From Acidobacteriota bacterium (GTDB taxonomy: Bacteria > Acidobacteriota > Terriglobia > Acidiferrales > UBA7541): 64,000 nt of DNA. Made by a program: the position numbers and the translations under genes. Numbering within the stretch: the first letter of the stretch is position 1; each line of letters starts with the position of its first letter. The DNA is taken from NCBI GenBank assembly GCA_013289955.1, contig JABCYZ010000004.1, positions 230,751-294,750 on the forward strand, read 5' to 3'. Shown piece after piece: positions 52,378 to 63,600 of the stretch. The notes under the pieces are model-generated. The model did not search any database and was not told where the DNA came from. It saw only the letters and a list, made by a program, of their open reading frames with translations.

Positions 52378-53851
52378 GGCTTCCGATTCTCTTCAACCGC
52401 GACTGCCGCGATCGCCTGGCCAGGGCTCGCAAGTTGGAACTCCTCCGGAAACCGACGCGCTAAAGCGGCAGCTCACCGAGCGCCAGCTCACCATGCTGGC
52501 CATCGGCGGCGCAATCGGCGTGGGCCTGTTTCTCGGCAGCAGCGTAACCGTCCGCCTCGCCGGCCCGGGCGTCATCGTCACCTATTTGATCGGTGCGCTC
52601 ATCGCCATGGTCGTCGCCTATTCGTTGGCGGAAATGGCCGTCGTTCAACCGGTGGCAGGCTCTTTCGGCATCTACGCGGAAACTTACCTAAGTCCATGGG
52701 CCGGCTTCGCCGTCCGCGCCACGTATGCGCTTGTGCAAATCATAGCCATCGGCGCGGAAGTGACCGCCGTGGCGATCTATTTTGCGTTTTGGTTTCCCGC
52801 CGTCCCGCAATGGATGTGGGTGGTCGCCGTGTCCATCTGCTTGGTCGCTGTCAATACGCTTCAAGTCGGACGCTTCGGCGAGTTCGAATACTGGTTTGCT
52901 CTGATAAAAGTTGTGGCGATCATCGTTTTCATCATCTTGGGCATGGCCCTCGTTTTGGGCTTAGGACCTGCGCCCGCGATTGGCGTTTCCAATCTGACAG
53001 CATACGGCGGCTTTCTTCCGTTTGGCTGGAAGGGAGTCTGGCTGGCGCTCACGCTCGCGATCACCAGCTATATGGGTGTCGAAGTCATCGCCGTGACGGC
53101 GGGCGAAGCGCAAAATCCGGCAAAATCCATCCCGCGCGCCATGCGCACGATTGTTTTCCGCCTGGTGATCTTCTATGTTTTCGCCATAGGCATCATGCTG
53201 GCCATGACTCCGTGGAACCAGATCGGCAATAACCTTACCGGCAGTCCTTTTGTCCGCGCTCTCTCGATTGCGCGCATCCCCTTCGCCGCGGGCATCATGA
53301 ATCTGATTGTGATCACTGCCGCGCTCTCGAGCGCCAACACAAATCTCTATCTCACCACGCGCATGCTCTTTTCCCTGGCGCGTGGCCGCTACGCTCCGTC
53401 TTGGCTGGGACATCTCACGGGCAATGGCGTTCCGCGGCGCGCGCTCGCGGTTTCCACGGCAGGCATGATCGCCGCAATCCTGCTCGCGATTTACGCGCCA
53501 GAGCGCGCGTTCCTGATGCTCTATGGCGTGGCCGTGGCAGGCATGTTTTTTGTCTGGATTGTTATTCTTCTGACGCACATCGCTTTCCGGCGAACCCTCG
53601 GCCCCGAGCGTATCGCCCAGCTTCCAATGCGCCTGCGCTTTTTTCCCTATTCCAGCGCGTTGGGCATCGCGGCACTATTCGGAATCGCGGCAAGCACGTT
53701 CTATGTGGACGGATTGCAATACCCCGTCCCCGCCTTTGCTCCATTCCTTGTTCTCATGTCGCTCGCTTACTGGATGATTCGCCGCAAATCGCAAGCAGCA
53801 AACGCACCTCCCGCCAAACCTGAACTCGTTCGCAGCTCATCCGAAGAGTAG
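52370..53851 (+). CDS. Amino acid permease, APC superfamily
   Basis: Inner-membrane transporter of 493 residues with 12 predicted hydrophobic helices. The first helix has the substrate-binding glycine motif AIGGAIGVGLFLGS, and YSLAEMAVVQPVAGSFG with the YAETYLSPWAGF segment is the conserved consensus region of the AAT subfamily (LysP, PheP, GabP-like). Helix 6 shows AITSYMGVEVIAVTAGEAQNP. The substrate is unknown. It starts within the last eight bases of the aminotransferase gene, so they are translationally coupled. A hydrophilic N-terminal tail of ~35 residues precedes the first helix. Confidence 0.88.
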   Translation: MAEASDSLQPRLPRSPGQGSQVGTPPETDALKRQLTERQLTMLAIGGAIGVGLFLGSSVTVRLAGPGVIVTYLIGALIAMVVAYSLAEMAVVQPVAGSFGIYAETYLSPWAGFAVRATYALVQIIAIGAEVTAVAIYFAFWFPAVPQWMWVVAVSICLVAVNTLQVGRFGEFEYWFALIKVVAIIVFIILGMALVLGLGPAPAIGVSNLTAYGGFLPFGWKGVWLALTLAITSYMGVEVIAVTAGEAQNPAKSIPRAMRTIVFRLVIFYVFAIGIMLAMTPWNQIGNNLTGSPFVRALSIARIPFAAGIMNLIVITAALSSANTNLYLTTRMLFSLARGRYAPSWLGHLTGNGVPRRALAVSTAGMIAAILLAIYAPERAFLMLYGVAVAGMFFVWIVILLTHIAFRRTLGPERIAQLPMRLRFFPYSSALGIAALFGIAASTFYVDGLQYPVPAFAPFLVLMSLAYWMIRRKSQAANAPPAKPELVRSSSEE

Positions 53852-53918
53852 TCACGCGACAACTTGCGCGTCCGTCCAAACTCGTCCCTTCCTTGCTTTT
53901 GTGGCAAAGTAATGTGTG

Positions 53919-55175
53919 ATGGCCGCACCCCAGAACTCCAGAGCCGCCGGCCTCATCGCCTTCCAATATCCCAGCTTTGTATATTTTCAAACGGCCCGCT
54001 TCTTTATTGTCCTCGCCACAGAAATGCAGTCGGTTGCAGTCGGCTGGCAAGTCTATGAAATCACCAAACGGCCGCTCGATCTGGGGCTTGTGGGCTTGGC
54101 GCAATTTCTACCCGGCATTCTTCTCTTTCTCGTTTCGGGCCATGTCGCCGATCGCTGCGACCGCCGAAAGCTCATTATTATTTGCTACGTTGGCTTCGCC
54201 TTGTGCTGCGGTTTGCTGCTACTCACCTCCCTGCGCAATGTCCGCTCCGTCTACTACATCTTCGCCGTCCTCGTCCCACTCGGCGTCGTGCGCTCATTCA
54301 CCGGCCCTGTCAGCCGTGCCCTGGTCCCTCAATTGCTCCCCGAGGAGCATTTCACTAACGCCGTGGCCTGGGCTTCCACCATCTTCCAGGGCGCGGCCAT
54401 ACTCGGCCCTGCGCTTGGCGGTCTTATTTACGCCTTCTTTCGCGGCCCCTCGGCGGTTTACATCCTCGCTGTACTGATGGCTGGCGTCGCTGTGATCTGC
54501 ACGCTCAAAATTAAAACGCAGTCGAAGTCCCGCTCGCGCGAGCCGATCAATCTGACGACGGTCTCCGCCGGCCTTCGCTACATCTGGCGCGAAAAAGTGG
54601 TTCTCGGTTCCATCTCGCTGGATTTGTTCGCAGTCTTTCTTGGCGGAGCCGTCGCGCTCCTGCCCGTTTACGCCCGTGAGATTCTGCTGACCGGCCCGTG
54701 GGGCCTCGGTCTCCTTCGCGCCGCTCCCGGAGTGGGAGCCGCCGCAATGGCCATTTTCCTGGCGCATCGTCCGTTTCGCCGCAAAGTAGGTTTGATCATG
54801 CTTTGGTGCGTGGGCGGCTTTGGTTTCTTCACGATTCTTTTCGGGCTCTCCCGCAGCCTCGTTCTTTCCCTGATTGCCCTGTTTTTTGTCGGCGCAACAG
54901 ATATGGTCAGCGTGATCGTTCGTGCCGTGCTCATCCAGGTGGCCACTCCCGACGAAATGCGCGGACGGGTCAACGCTGTCGACATGGTTTTTATCGGAGC
55001 TTCCAACGAGTTTGGGGAATTCGAGTCCGGCCTGACGGCGCAGTGGCTCGGAACGCTGCCCGCCGTCGTGCTTGGCGGCATCGGCACCATCATCGTTACG
55101 GCAATCTGGGCATGGTGGTTTCCTGAACTCAGGAAAGTCGAGCAGATCCACTCGTTGCCAAGCCGCCCGGCGTAA
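53919..55175 (+). CDS. MFS transporter (EntS/MFS_3-like)
   Basis: Major facilitator protein of about 418 residues with 10-12 hydrophobic segments. The loop 2-3 signature appears as SGHVADRCDRRKLI (G-x3-D-x2-[RK]RK). The N-terminal segments (TEMQSVAVGWQVYEITKRPL) and the VPQLLPEEHFTNAVAWAST stretch are characteristic of the enterobactin-exporter-like branch. It probably exports a small molecule. A GTG three bases upstream (53916) is a possible alternative start. It is followed by a hairpin terminator. Confidence 0.83.
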   Translation: MAAPQNSRAAGLIAFQYPSFVYFQTARFFIVLATEMQSVAVGWQVYEITKRPLDLGLVGLAQFLPGILLFLVSGHVADRCDRRKLIIICYVGFALCCGLLLLTSLRNVRSVYYIFAVLVPLGVVRSFTGPVSRALVPQLLPEEHFTNAVAWASTIFQGAAILGPALGGLIYAFFRGPSAVYILAVLMAGVAVICTLKIKTQSKSRSREPINLTTVSAGLRYIWREKVVLGSISLDLFAVFLGGAVALLPVYAREILLTGPWGLGLLRAAPGVGAAAMAIFLAHRPFRRKVGLIMLWCVGGFGFFTILFGLSRSLVLSLIALFFVGATDMVSVIVRAVLIQVATPDEMRGRVNAVDMVFIGASNEFGEFESGLTAQWLGTLPAVVLGGIGTIIVTAIWAWWFPELRKVEQIHSLPSRPA

Positions 55176-55211
55176 TTTCGACGAGATTGCACAGCTCGAG
55201 AAGTGCCGCGC

Positions 55212-55254
55212 CTTAGCGTCTCGGCGTGGGCCGCCGAGCTAAGGGTTTATCTTT
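55212..55254 (+). terminator. Hairpin terminator between convergent genes
   Basis: CTTAG pairs with CTAAG and, inside, CTCGGCG (55220-55226) pairs with CGCCGAG (55232-55238) around a five-base loop, followed by GGTTTATCTTTG. It stands 37 bases after the MFS stop, and its right arm overlaps the stop codon of the convergent cytochrome gene. Confidence 0.6.
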
Positions 55255-55808
55255 GTCGGCGGTGTAACCCTGGTTGGAGAGGCACTTGGGGCCGCGGACG
55301 GGGTGCCAACCAATGCTGTCTTCACCGAAGCCGGTATCTTGTCCGAATTTGCCAACAAGACGCTAACTTCCCAAATCTGCGTTTCCGTCAAACGTCCTTT
55401 GAAACCTGGCATCCCCGTCAACCGAATGCCATTCTCCGCCTTCCAATAAGTCTCTGACGCCGGATCATCCGACACTCCCGTTCCGTGGAAAAGCTGAGGC
55501 GGCGGCGGGTACATGCCCTGCGCAATGTTCGTCTTCGGCTGATCTGGCAATCCGTGGCACACCGCGCAGTTATCTTTGTAGACTTCCGCGCCGTTCAGAT
55601 AACTCTTTTCATCGGCCGTCACCGGCGATTCCGGGACCTTCTGCTTCTCAATATGCGCATCCAGGGCCATATGCGCAAATTTCTTCTCAAATGGCATGGG
55701 AGGATCCGTCACCGCTACCGGTGCACGGCCGGTTGCAAAGTACAAGTAGCCGCAGCCTGCGACCAGCAGTATTCCGAGCAGAATGCCCACAATCAAGCCC
55801 TTTACCAT
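55239..55808 (-). CDS. Membrane-anchored c-type cytochrome (single haem)
   Basis: Protein of 189 residues. An N-terminal hydrophobic segment (residues 5-24, LIVGILLGILLVAGCGYLYF) acts as an anchor. The haem motif Cys81-Ala-Val-Cys84-His85 (NCAVCHGLP) follows, and Met133 in RLTGMPGF is the probable sixth ligand. The C-terminal ~30 residues are Pro/Ser/Ala-rich. It should carry electrons on the periplasmic side; the partner is not evident from the neighbours. An in-frame GTG at 55820 is the alternative start. Confidence 0.82.
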   Translation of the reverse strand: MVKGLIVGILLGILLVAGCGYLYFATGRAPVAVTDPPMPFEKKFAHMALDAHIEKQKVPESPVTADEKSYLNGAEVYKDNCAVCHGLPDQPKTNIAQGMYPPPPQLFHGTGVSDDPASETYWKAENGIRLTGMPGFKGRLTETQIWEVSVLLANSDKIPASVKTALVGTPSAAPSASPTRVTPPTKINP

Positions 55809-56158
55809 ATGTCCATCCACCGCCCTTTTCAGAATCCCGCCGCCAGCCTATCGCGGCGTCCGCGTTCGCGGGCCGCTAGTGTAAACTCTCGCCCGTCCCC
55901 ATGCCCACTAGAATTATCTTGCACCTGGCCAGCCCCCCTGGGCTACAACTCCGCCTCCACTCTAACCGCCCTCGGACCGGGATCACCCCCCAGGGGGTTC
56001 GTAACCATTTGCCGCCGAAATCCGTCCAATCTAGGCGCAGGTCTGTTTTTCCGGTAGGCTCATAGTGTTCGGCGGGGGACCGCTAAGTGTAGAGTCCCCA
56101 TTATCTTGCCCCGGCAGACTCAATCGGATCATAGGCAGTTATTGACAGGAGAGAATGG
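55809..56158. other. Intergenic region upstream of the RND operon
   Basis: No gene is supported here. Two GC-rich inverted repeats stand out: AGCCC-CCCT-GGGCT near 55930 and ACCCCC-CA-GGGGGT near 55984. Neither is followed by a T-run, so they are more likely regulator sites or chance than terminators. I see no convincing -35/-10 pair. Confidence 0.4.
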
Positions 56159-57499
56159 ATGGGCCATCTCGACTCTATTGAGCTTCCCGAACGGAGCACG
56201 CGTGATTCATCGGCGACCGTGCCCGCCAAGAGCCGTTGGTGGCTTTGGGTTGTAATTCTCGGCCTTGTCGTGGTCGGCATATGGTATTACCGCGGAACTC
56301 ATGCGACGAGCGAGGCTGGAGCCAACGTCCCTCCCGGCGGCGCTGGAAAAGGTGGCCCAGGCTTTTTCATGACTGGGCCCGCGCCGGTCGTCGTAACCAC
56401 GGCCCAAAAAGGCGATCTTCCGGTCTATCTCATCGGTCTTGGCTCCGCCGCAGCCTTTAACACCGTAACCGTTCGCAGCCGCGTGGACGGCCAAATCGTC
56501 AAAGTCAACTTTACCGAAGGCCAGTTTGTCCACGAAGGGGATGCCCTGATCGAAATCGATCCTCGCCCCTACCAGGTCATGCTCGAACAGGCCGAAGGCC
56601 AGCTCGCCAAAGACCAAGCGCAGCTCCACGATGTGCAAGTCGATTTCGAGCGTTACACGCTTCTCTACAATGAAGGCGTGATCCCGAAGCAGCAAGTCGA
56701 CACGCAGCAAGCGCAGGTCGGTCAGTTTCAAGGCTCGATTAAAGCCGACCAGGCCACTATTGATAACGCCAAATTGCAGCTCGTTTATGCCCGCATTACG
56801 GCGCCCATCAGCGGCCGCGTTGGGTTGCGCCTTGTGGATATCGGAAACATCGTGCATGCCACTGATACCACAGGACTTCTCGTCATCACCCAGCTTCAGC
56901 CGATTTCCGTCATTTTCACCCTGCCGCAGGATCAGCTTCAGCAGGTCCTCGTGAAGCTCCGCGGCGGCGGCCAGCTCCCTGTCCAGGCCTTCGACCGCGA
57001 CGACACCACCAAGATTGCCGACGGCAAACTGGCCACCATCGACAACCAAATTGACCCCACCACGGGCACCTACAAGCTCAAAGCCATCTTCTCGAACGAG
57101 AACAACGTCCTCTTCCCGAATCAGTTCGTCAACGTGCACATGCTTGTCGACACCAAGCGAAATGTGGTCATTGTTCCCGCTGCGGCTATTCAACGCGGTC
57201 CGCAAGGCACATATGTCTACGTCGTCTCAGGAGACAGGACTGTCAACATTCGTGCGGTCGCCGTCGCACAGACCACCGGCAACAACGTCGGTATAAGTTC
57301 CGGACTCAACCCCGGCGATGTGGTTGTGATTGACGGCCAAGACAAGCTTCAGGATAAGAGCGAGGTCATTACCAGCACCGCTCCGGCCAGCGGTTCGGCC
57401 TCGGGAGCCTCTTCGCAGCCCCCGGCTCAAAGCGCAGATCAAACCAACCGGAAACCCGTCAATTCTGCCAGTCCCGAGTCCCGAGGCAAGTCTCGATGA
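56159..57499 (+). CDS. RND efflux periplasmic adaptor (MdtA-like)
   Basis: Membrane-fusion protein of 446 residues. One N-terminal membrane segment ([18 protein letters not shown]) anchors it. A lipoyl/barrel-sandwich half ([20 protein letters not shown]), an alpha-hairpin (residues ~140-210) and the second lipoyl half ([20 protein letters not shown]) follow. The beta-barrel and C-terminal domains come next, with a low-complexity Ser/Ala/Pro tail. It bridges the inner-membrane pump to an outer-membrane channel. AGGAGAG lies about six bases before ATG 56159. Its stop overlaps the next start (ATGA). Confidence 0.88.
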   Translation: MGHLDSIELPERSTRDSSATVPAKSRWWLWVVILGLVVVGIWYYRGTHATSEAGANVPPGGAGKGGPGFFMTGPAPVVVTTAQKGDLPVYLIGLGSAAAFNTVTVRSRVDGQIVKVNFTEGQFVHEGDALIEIDPRPYQVMLEQAEGQLAKDQAQLHDVQVDFERYTLLYNEGVIPKQQVDTQQAQVGQFQGSIKADQATIDNAKLQLVYARITAPISGRVGLRLVDIGNIVHATDTTGLLVITQLQPISVIFTLPQDQLQQVLVKLRGGGQLPVQAFDRDDTTKIADGKLATIDNQIDPTTGTYKLKAIFSNENNVLFPNQFVNVHMLVDTKRNVVIVPAAAIQRGPQGTYVYVVSGDRTVNIRAVAVAQTTGNNVGISSGLNPGDVVVIDGQDKLQDKSEVITSTAPASGSASGASSQPPAQSADQTNRKPVNSASPESRGKSR

Positions 57500-60400
57500 G
57501 TCCGTCACGGCCGTTCATTTTGCGGCCAGTCGCGACCACTCTGCTAATGCTGGGCGTTCTGCTGGTAGGCTTCGTCGCCTATCGGCAGCTTCCTGTATCC
57601 GCGCTTCCTCAGGTCGACTATCCCACGATTCAAGTCCAGACCTTCTATCCCGGCGCAAGCCCCGACGTCATGGTCTCTTCCGTCACCGCGCCGCTCGAGC
57701 GCCAGTTCGGTCAAATCCCCGGCCTGAGCCAAATGACTTCCACAAGTTCCTTCGGCAGTTCCATCGTCACGCTGCAATTCAATCTCGATCTGAACATCGA
57801 TGTCGCCGAACAGGAGGTCCAGGCCGCCATCAACGGCGCCTCCAATCTTCTCCCTCAAGGCCTTCCAAATCCTCCCATCTACAACAAAATTAATCCCGCC
57901 GACGCGCCTATCCTCACTCTTGCACTTACTTCCGATTCGATGCCTCTTTCGAAAGTCGAAGACCTTACCGACACCACTCTGGCGCAGAAAATTTCCCAGC
58001 TCACGGGCGTAGGGCTTGTCAGCATCAGCGGCGGCCAGCGTCCTGCCGTGCGCGTCCAGGCAAATCCGACGGCGCTCGCTTCCTACGGTCTGAGTTTGGA
58101 AGATTTACGTACCGTCCTCGGCGCTGCCAACGTCGATCAAGCCAAAGGTACTTTCGATGGCGCTCATCAGGCTTACACGATCGGCGCGAACGACCAGCTC
58201 ATCACGAGCGACAGCTATCGCCCGCTCATCGTGGCCTACCGTAACGGCGCTCCCGTGCGCCTCGCGGATGTCGCCACCGTCTTTGATGGCACGGAAAATG
58301 TCAATCAAGCCGCGTGGGCCGACAAAAATCCCGCCGTCATTCTAAACATCCAGCGCCAGCCCGGTGCCAATATTATTTCCGTCGTGGATCGCGTGAAAAA
58401 GCTCCTTCCACAACTTTCGGGTGCGCTTCCCGCCTCCGTGAAGATTCAAATCCTCACCGACCGTACCACCACCATCCGCGCCTCGGTGGAAGACGTGCAA
58501 TTCACGTTGATGCTCACCATTGGGCTGGTCGTTATGGTCATCTTCCTTTTCTTGCGCAGCCTGCGCGCTACGGTCATCCCCGCTTTGGCCGTACCTCTCT
58601 CGATCGTAGGCACCTTTGGCGTGATGTATCTCTGCGGCTACACGCTCAACAATCTCTCGCTCATGGCACTCACCATCTCCACCGGTTTCGTCGTCGACGA
58701 CGCCATCGTCATGATCGAAAACATCAGCCGGTATATCGAACAGGGCGATACGCCGCTCAACGCCGCCCTCAAAGGCTCCGAACAGATCGGCTTCACGATC
58801 ATTTCTCTGACTGTTTCTCTCATCGCCGTGCTCATTCCTCTGCTATTCATGGGCGATATCATCGGCCGCCTCTTCCGCGAGTTCGCTATCACCCTCGCCA
58901 TCACCATTCTTATTTCCGCTTTTGTCTCGCTCACTCTCACACCGATGATGTGCGCCAAACTTCTTCGCTATACGAAAGAAGAAGACCAGACGTGGTTCTA
59001 TCACAAGTCCGAATTGGCCTTTAATTCCATCATCGCCTTCTACGGGCGCACGCTGAAATTTGTGCTTCAGTTCCGCACCGTCACGCTCCTCGTCACCGTC
59101 GGCACGCTGGTTGGCACCATTCTTCTCTACATTTACGTTCCCAAAGGTTTTTTCCCCGTGCAGGATACCGGCCTCATTCTAGGCGTCTCCGAAGCCGCGC
59201 AAAATATCTCCTTCGCCGCTATGTCTCAGCACCAGCAAGCTCTCGCCGACGTCATTCTGAAAGACCCGGCGGTTGAAAACCTTTCCTCCTTCATCGGCGT
59301 CGACGGAACCAACACCACTCTCAACACCGGCCGCATTCAGATCAATCTCAGGCCGCTCGAGCAGCGCAAAATCAGCGCTTCCGACGTCATCCGACGTCTC
59401 CAGCCGCAGCTCGCAAAAGTCGATGGCATCTCCCTCTTCATGCAACCGGTGCAAGATCTCACTGTTGAAGACCGCGTCAGCCGCACGGAATTCCAGTACA
59501 GCCTCGAAGACGTTGATCCTAAAGAGTTGGCCCACTGGACGCCTCTCTTTATGGACAAGCTGAAGGCCATCCCCGTCGTGCGCGACGTCGCCAGCGACGA
59601 GCTGAACAATGGCCTGCTGGCTACACTCGTCATCGATCGCGATACCGCCTCTCGCCTCGGGGTTCTTCCCGCTGATATTGATAACACGCTCTACGACGCT
59701 TTCGGCCAGCGCCAGGTCTCCACCATCTATACCCAGCTCAACCAGTATCGCGTCGTCCTGGAAGTCGATCCCGCATTCCACCAGAACCCAGACTCTCTCA
59801 AAAGCATTTATGTGAAATCTTCGGGAGCCCCCCAGACTTCCTCCGGATCCACGGCCAATATTTCAACGAATGGGCAGGCCAACCTTACCGCGGCGGCCAG
59901 CCCGCAAGTTCCGCTGAGCGCCTTCACCCGCTTTGAGCCCGGCGCAACGGCCCTGGCTATCAACCATCAAGGGCAGTTTCCAGTCGTCACCATCTCCTTT
60001 AACCTCGCGCCCGGCGCAGCCCTCGGCGATGCCGTTGACGCCATCAACAAGGCCAAGTCTGAATTGAATATGCCTGTCAGCGTCCAAGCGACGTTTCAGG
60101 GCACTGCGGCGGCCTTCCTCAAATCGCTCGCCAACGAACCCGTGCTAATCCTTGCCGCTCTCATCACCGTCTATATTGTTCTCGGCGTCCTGTACGAGAG
60201 CTTCATTCACCCCATCACTATTCTCTCGACGCTCCCTTCCGCGGGCGTCGGCGCCATCCTTGCTCTTCTCCTTTTTGGCATGGAGTTCAGCGTCATTTCG
60301 CTCATCGGCGTCATTCTTCTAATTGGGATCGTCCAGAAAAACGCCATCATGATGATCGATTTTGCCCTCGAGGCCGAGCGCAAGGAAGGCAAGACGCCGC

Positions 60401-60675
60401 TCGATGCGATCTACGAAGCCTGCCTACTGCGTTTCCGCCCCATTATGATGACCACCATGGCCGCTCTTCTCGGCGCTTTGCCTCTCGCGCTCGGCACCGG
60501 AGTCGGTTCGGAATTGCGCCGTCCTCTGGGCATCACCATCGTTGGCGGACTTATCCTCAGCCAGCTGCTGACGCTTTACACCACGCCGGTGGTCTATCTC
60601 GCTTTCGATTGGCTGGCCCACCGGTTCGCATTCCAAATCGGCAACTCCATCGAGGAGCCGGCTCACGGCGACTAG
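57496..60675 (+). CDS. RND efflux permease, MdtB-like
   Basis: Inner-membrane drug/proton antiporter of 1059 residues in the HAE-1 family. It starts [20 protein letters not shown], the typical first helix. The proton-relay aspartate pair lies in [17 protein letters not shown] (helix 4) and [10 protein letters not shown] marks the second half. A Ser/Thr/Gly-rich insert near residues 775-800 ([16 protein letters not shown]) is unlike the paralogue. The arrangement adaptor-permease-permease matches MdtABC, in which the two permeases form a heterotrimer. It is coupled to the adaptor gene by a four-base overlap and followed three bases later by the second permease. Confidence 0.88.
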   Translation: MSPSRPFILRPVATTLLMLGVLLVGFVAYRQLPVSALPQVDYPTIQVQTFYPGASPDVMVSSVTAPLERQFGQIPGLSQMTSTSSFGSSIVTLQFNLDLNIDVAEQEVQAAINGASNLLPQGLPNPPIYNKINPADAPILTLALTSDSMPLSKVEDLTDTTLAQKISQLTGVGLVSISGGQRPAVRVQANPTALASYGLSLEDLRTVLGAANVDQAKGTFDGAHQAYTIGANDQLITSDSYRPLIVAYRNGAPVRLADVATVFDGTENVNQAAWADKNPAVILNIQRQPGANIISVVDRVKKLLPQLSGALPASVKIQILTDRTTTIRASVEDVQFTLMLTIGLVVMVIFLFLRSLRATVIPALAVPLSIVGTFGVMYLCGYTLNNLSLMALTISTGFVVDDAIVMIENISRYIEQGDTPLNAALKGSEQIGFTIISLTVSLIAVLIPLLFMGDIIGRLFREFAITLAITILISAFVSLTLTPMMCAKLLRYTKEEDQTWFYHKSELAFNSIIAFYGRTLKFVLQFRTVTLLVTVGTLVGTILLYIYVPKGFFPVQDTGLILGVSEAAQNISFAAMSQHQQALADVILKDPAVENLSSFIGVDGTNTTLNTGRIQINLRPLEQRKISASDVIRRLQPQLAKVDGISLFMQPVQDLTVEDRVSRTEFQYSLEDVDPKELAHWTPLFMDKLKAIPVVRDVASDELNNGLLATLVIDRDTASRLGVLPADIDNTLYDAFGQRQVSTIYTQLNQYRVVLEVDPAFHQNPDSLKSIYVKSSGAPQTSSGSTANISTNGQANLTAAASPQVPLSAFTRFEPGATALAINHQGQFPVVTISFNLAPGAALGDAVDAINKAKSELNMPVSVQATFQGTAAAFLKSLANEPVLILAALITVYIVLGVLYESFIHPITILSTLPSAGVGAILALLLFGMEFSVISLIGVILLIGIVQKNAIMMIDFALEAERKEGKTPLDAIYEACLLRFRPIMMTTMAALLGALPLALGTGVGSELRRPLGITIVGGLILSQLLTLYTTPVVYLAFDWLAHRFAFQIGNSIEEPAHGD

Positions 60676-60678
60676 CCA

Positions 60679-63600
60679 ATGACTTCCTCGACCAATTTCT
60701 CCGCTCCTTTCATCCGTCGTCCGGTCGCCACTACGCTCATTACCATTGCGATCTTCCTCTCCGGTGCGGTGGCATTTCGTTTCCTTCCCGTGGCACCCCT
60801 GCCGCAAGTTGATTTCCCAACGATTTCTGTGGGTGCCAACCTGCCCGGCGCCAGCCCGGAAACAATGGCCTCTGCCGTGGCCACCCCGCTCGAAAGGCAG
60901 TTCGGCCGTATCGCTGGCGTCACCCAAATGACCTCCTCGAGCGGTCTCGGCTCCACGGGCATCACGCTGCAATTCGATCTCAACCGCGATATCAACGCCG
61001 CTGCTCGCGACGTACAAGCTGCCATCAACGCCGCGCGCAATCAGCTCCCTGCGGATCTTCCCGGCCAGCCTACCTACCGCAAGGTCAATCCCGCCGATGC
61101 TCCCATCATGATTCTGGCCCTGACTTCGGAAAATTTTCCCCCGGCCCAGATCTATGACGCCGCCGATTCCATCCTCGCGCAAAAGCTCGCGCAGGTTGAA
61201 GGCGTCGGCCAGGTTTTCGTTTGGGGAAGCGCGAGCCCCGCCGTTCGAATCGAAGCCAATCCTTACCAGCTGAATAGCTACGGCATCAGCCTGGAGACCA
61301 TTCGTGGTTCCCTGCAATCCGCCAACGCCAATCTGGCCAAAGGCTCTCTTTCGGACGCGCACAAAACTTGGAATGTCGGCGATACAGACCAACTCTTCAA
61401 AGCCTACGAATACATGCCTCTCATCGTCGCTGGCCACACCGGCGCTCCCGTCCGGCTTCGGGACATCGGCGAGGTCGTCGATTCCGTTGCGGACAGCCGC
61501 AACCTGGGTCTTTTCGGCGGAAAGCGTTCCGTGCTCCTGGCCATCTTCCGCCAGCCCGCCGCCAATATGATCGACACCGTCGATCGCATCAATGCCATAC
61601 TGCCCGTCCTGCGCGCCTCGATCTCTCCCTCGCTCCATCTAACCGTCTCGATCGACCGCAGCGTCACCATTCGGGCTTCCGTTCACGACGTCGAAATCAC
61701 GCTGATTATTTCCATCATTCTCGTGATCCTGGTCGTATTCGCTTTTCTGCGCAGCACCTGGGCAACCATCATCCCGAGCGTCGCCGTTCCTCTCTCTCTC
61801 GTCGGCACGTTCGGAATCATGTACCTTTGCGGCTACAGCCTGGACAACCTCTCGCTCATGGCCCTCACCATTTGCACCGGTTTCGTCGTCGACGACGCTA
61901 TCGTCGTCATTGAAAACATCACGCGTCACATCGAGAACGGCATGAAGCCATTTCCAGCTGCCATGAAAGGAGCCAGCGAAATTGGTTTCACCGTGCTTTC
62001 CATGAGCACTTCCCTCATAGCCGTTTTCATTCCCATTTTGATGATGCCGGGCATTGTCGGCCGCCTCTTCCGGGAATTTGCCGTGGTCCTCAGCGTGGCC
62101 ATCGTGGTGTCGCTCTTCGTTTCCCTCACCACCACTCCCATGATGTGCGCGCTTTTCCTGAAGCACGAAAGTGGCAAACACAACTGGATCTACAATTTGT
62201 TTGAAAATGCTTTCAACGGCCTCCTTCATCTCTACGATGTCTCGCTCCGGTGGGTGCTTCGCCGCCAGTTGCTTATCCTGGGCATGACCTTCCTCACCGC
62301 AGGGCTCTGCGTGTATCTGGCCGCTCACGTCAATTCGGGCTTTTTCCCTCAGCAGGATACCGGCCGCATCAACGGCGCCATCCAGGGTGACCAGGATCTG
62401 TCCTTTGCGGCCATGTCGCAGAAGATGCGCGAGTTCACGGATATTGTAATGAAGGATCCCGCCATTGATACGGTCACTTCCTTCACGGGTGGCGGCAGCG
62501 GTGGCAGCACCGCCCGGGTATTTGCGCAGCTAAAGCCCCTGAGCGAACGAAAGATCAGCGCCGATGAGGTCATCGCACGTATTCGCGATGCAACGGCAAA
62601 TGTTCCGGGTGCCGTTCTCTTTCTTCAGGCCGTGCAGGACCTCAGCGTGGGGGCCCGTTTCGGGGCCGCTCAATATCAGTACACTCTGCAAGCCGACAGT
62701 CTCGATGACCTCAACCATTGGGCTCCGATCCTTCAGGCCAGGCTCGCCAAGATCCCCGAGCTTCGCGATGTCAACTCCGACCAGCAGATGCACGGGCTCG
62801 AGAGCTCCCTGGTCGTTGATCGCGATACCGCCAGCCGCCTCGGCGTTTCCATGGAGGCAATTGACAACACTCTGAGCGACGCTTTCGGCCAGCGCGAAGT
62901 CTCGACCATCTACAAGGGCCTCAATCAGTACTACGTCGTTTTGGAAGTCATGCCCAGCGCTCAGCAGGATCCGGCCGCCCTCAAGTCCATCTATGTGCCC
63001 GCCGCGGGCGGCAAGCTCGTTCCCCTCAGCGCCTTCTCACGCTACGAACCCTCCAATACCGCTCTTTCCGTCAATCACCAGGGCATTTTTCCCGCTATCA
63101 CCATCTCTTTCAATCTTGTTCCAGGAGCTTCTCTCGGCCCTGCCGTTCTGGATATCGAAGCCGCCACTCGTGAAATTGGCGTTCCACCCACGGTCCACGC
63201 CACCTTCCAGGGCAATGCGCAGGCCTTTCAGGATTCACGCTCCTCGCAGCTTTTGCTGGTCATCACCGCTCTCGTCGCCGTTTACATCGTCCTCGGCATC
63301 CTCTACGAGAGTTTCATCCACCCCATCACTATTCTTTCCACCATTCCCTCCGCCGGCATCGGCGCGATTCTGGCCATAAAGTTTGCCGGAACCGATCTGA
63401 ACATGATCGCCCTCATCGGCATCATCCTGCTGATCGGTATCGTCAAGAAAAACGCCATTCTCATGATTGATTTTGCCGTGCAGGTCGAGCGCGAGGAGAA
63501 AATCTCGCCGCTCGAAGCGATTTACAAGGCTTGCTTGTTGCGCTTCCGGCCTATCCTGATGACCACCATGGCCGCGCTCTTCGGCGCGCTGCCTCTAGCC

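Noticed and set aside
55925..56000. GC-rich palindromes before the RND operon as terminators
   Set aside because: No T-tract follows either one, so they are mentioned only as unexplained inverted repeats.
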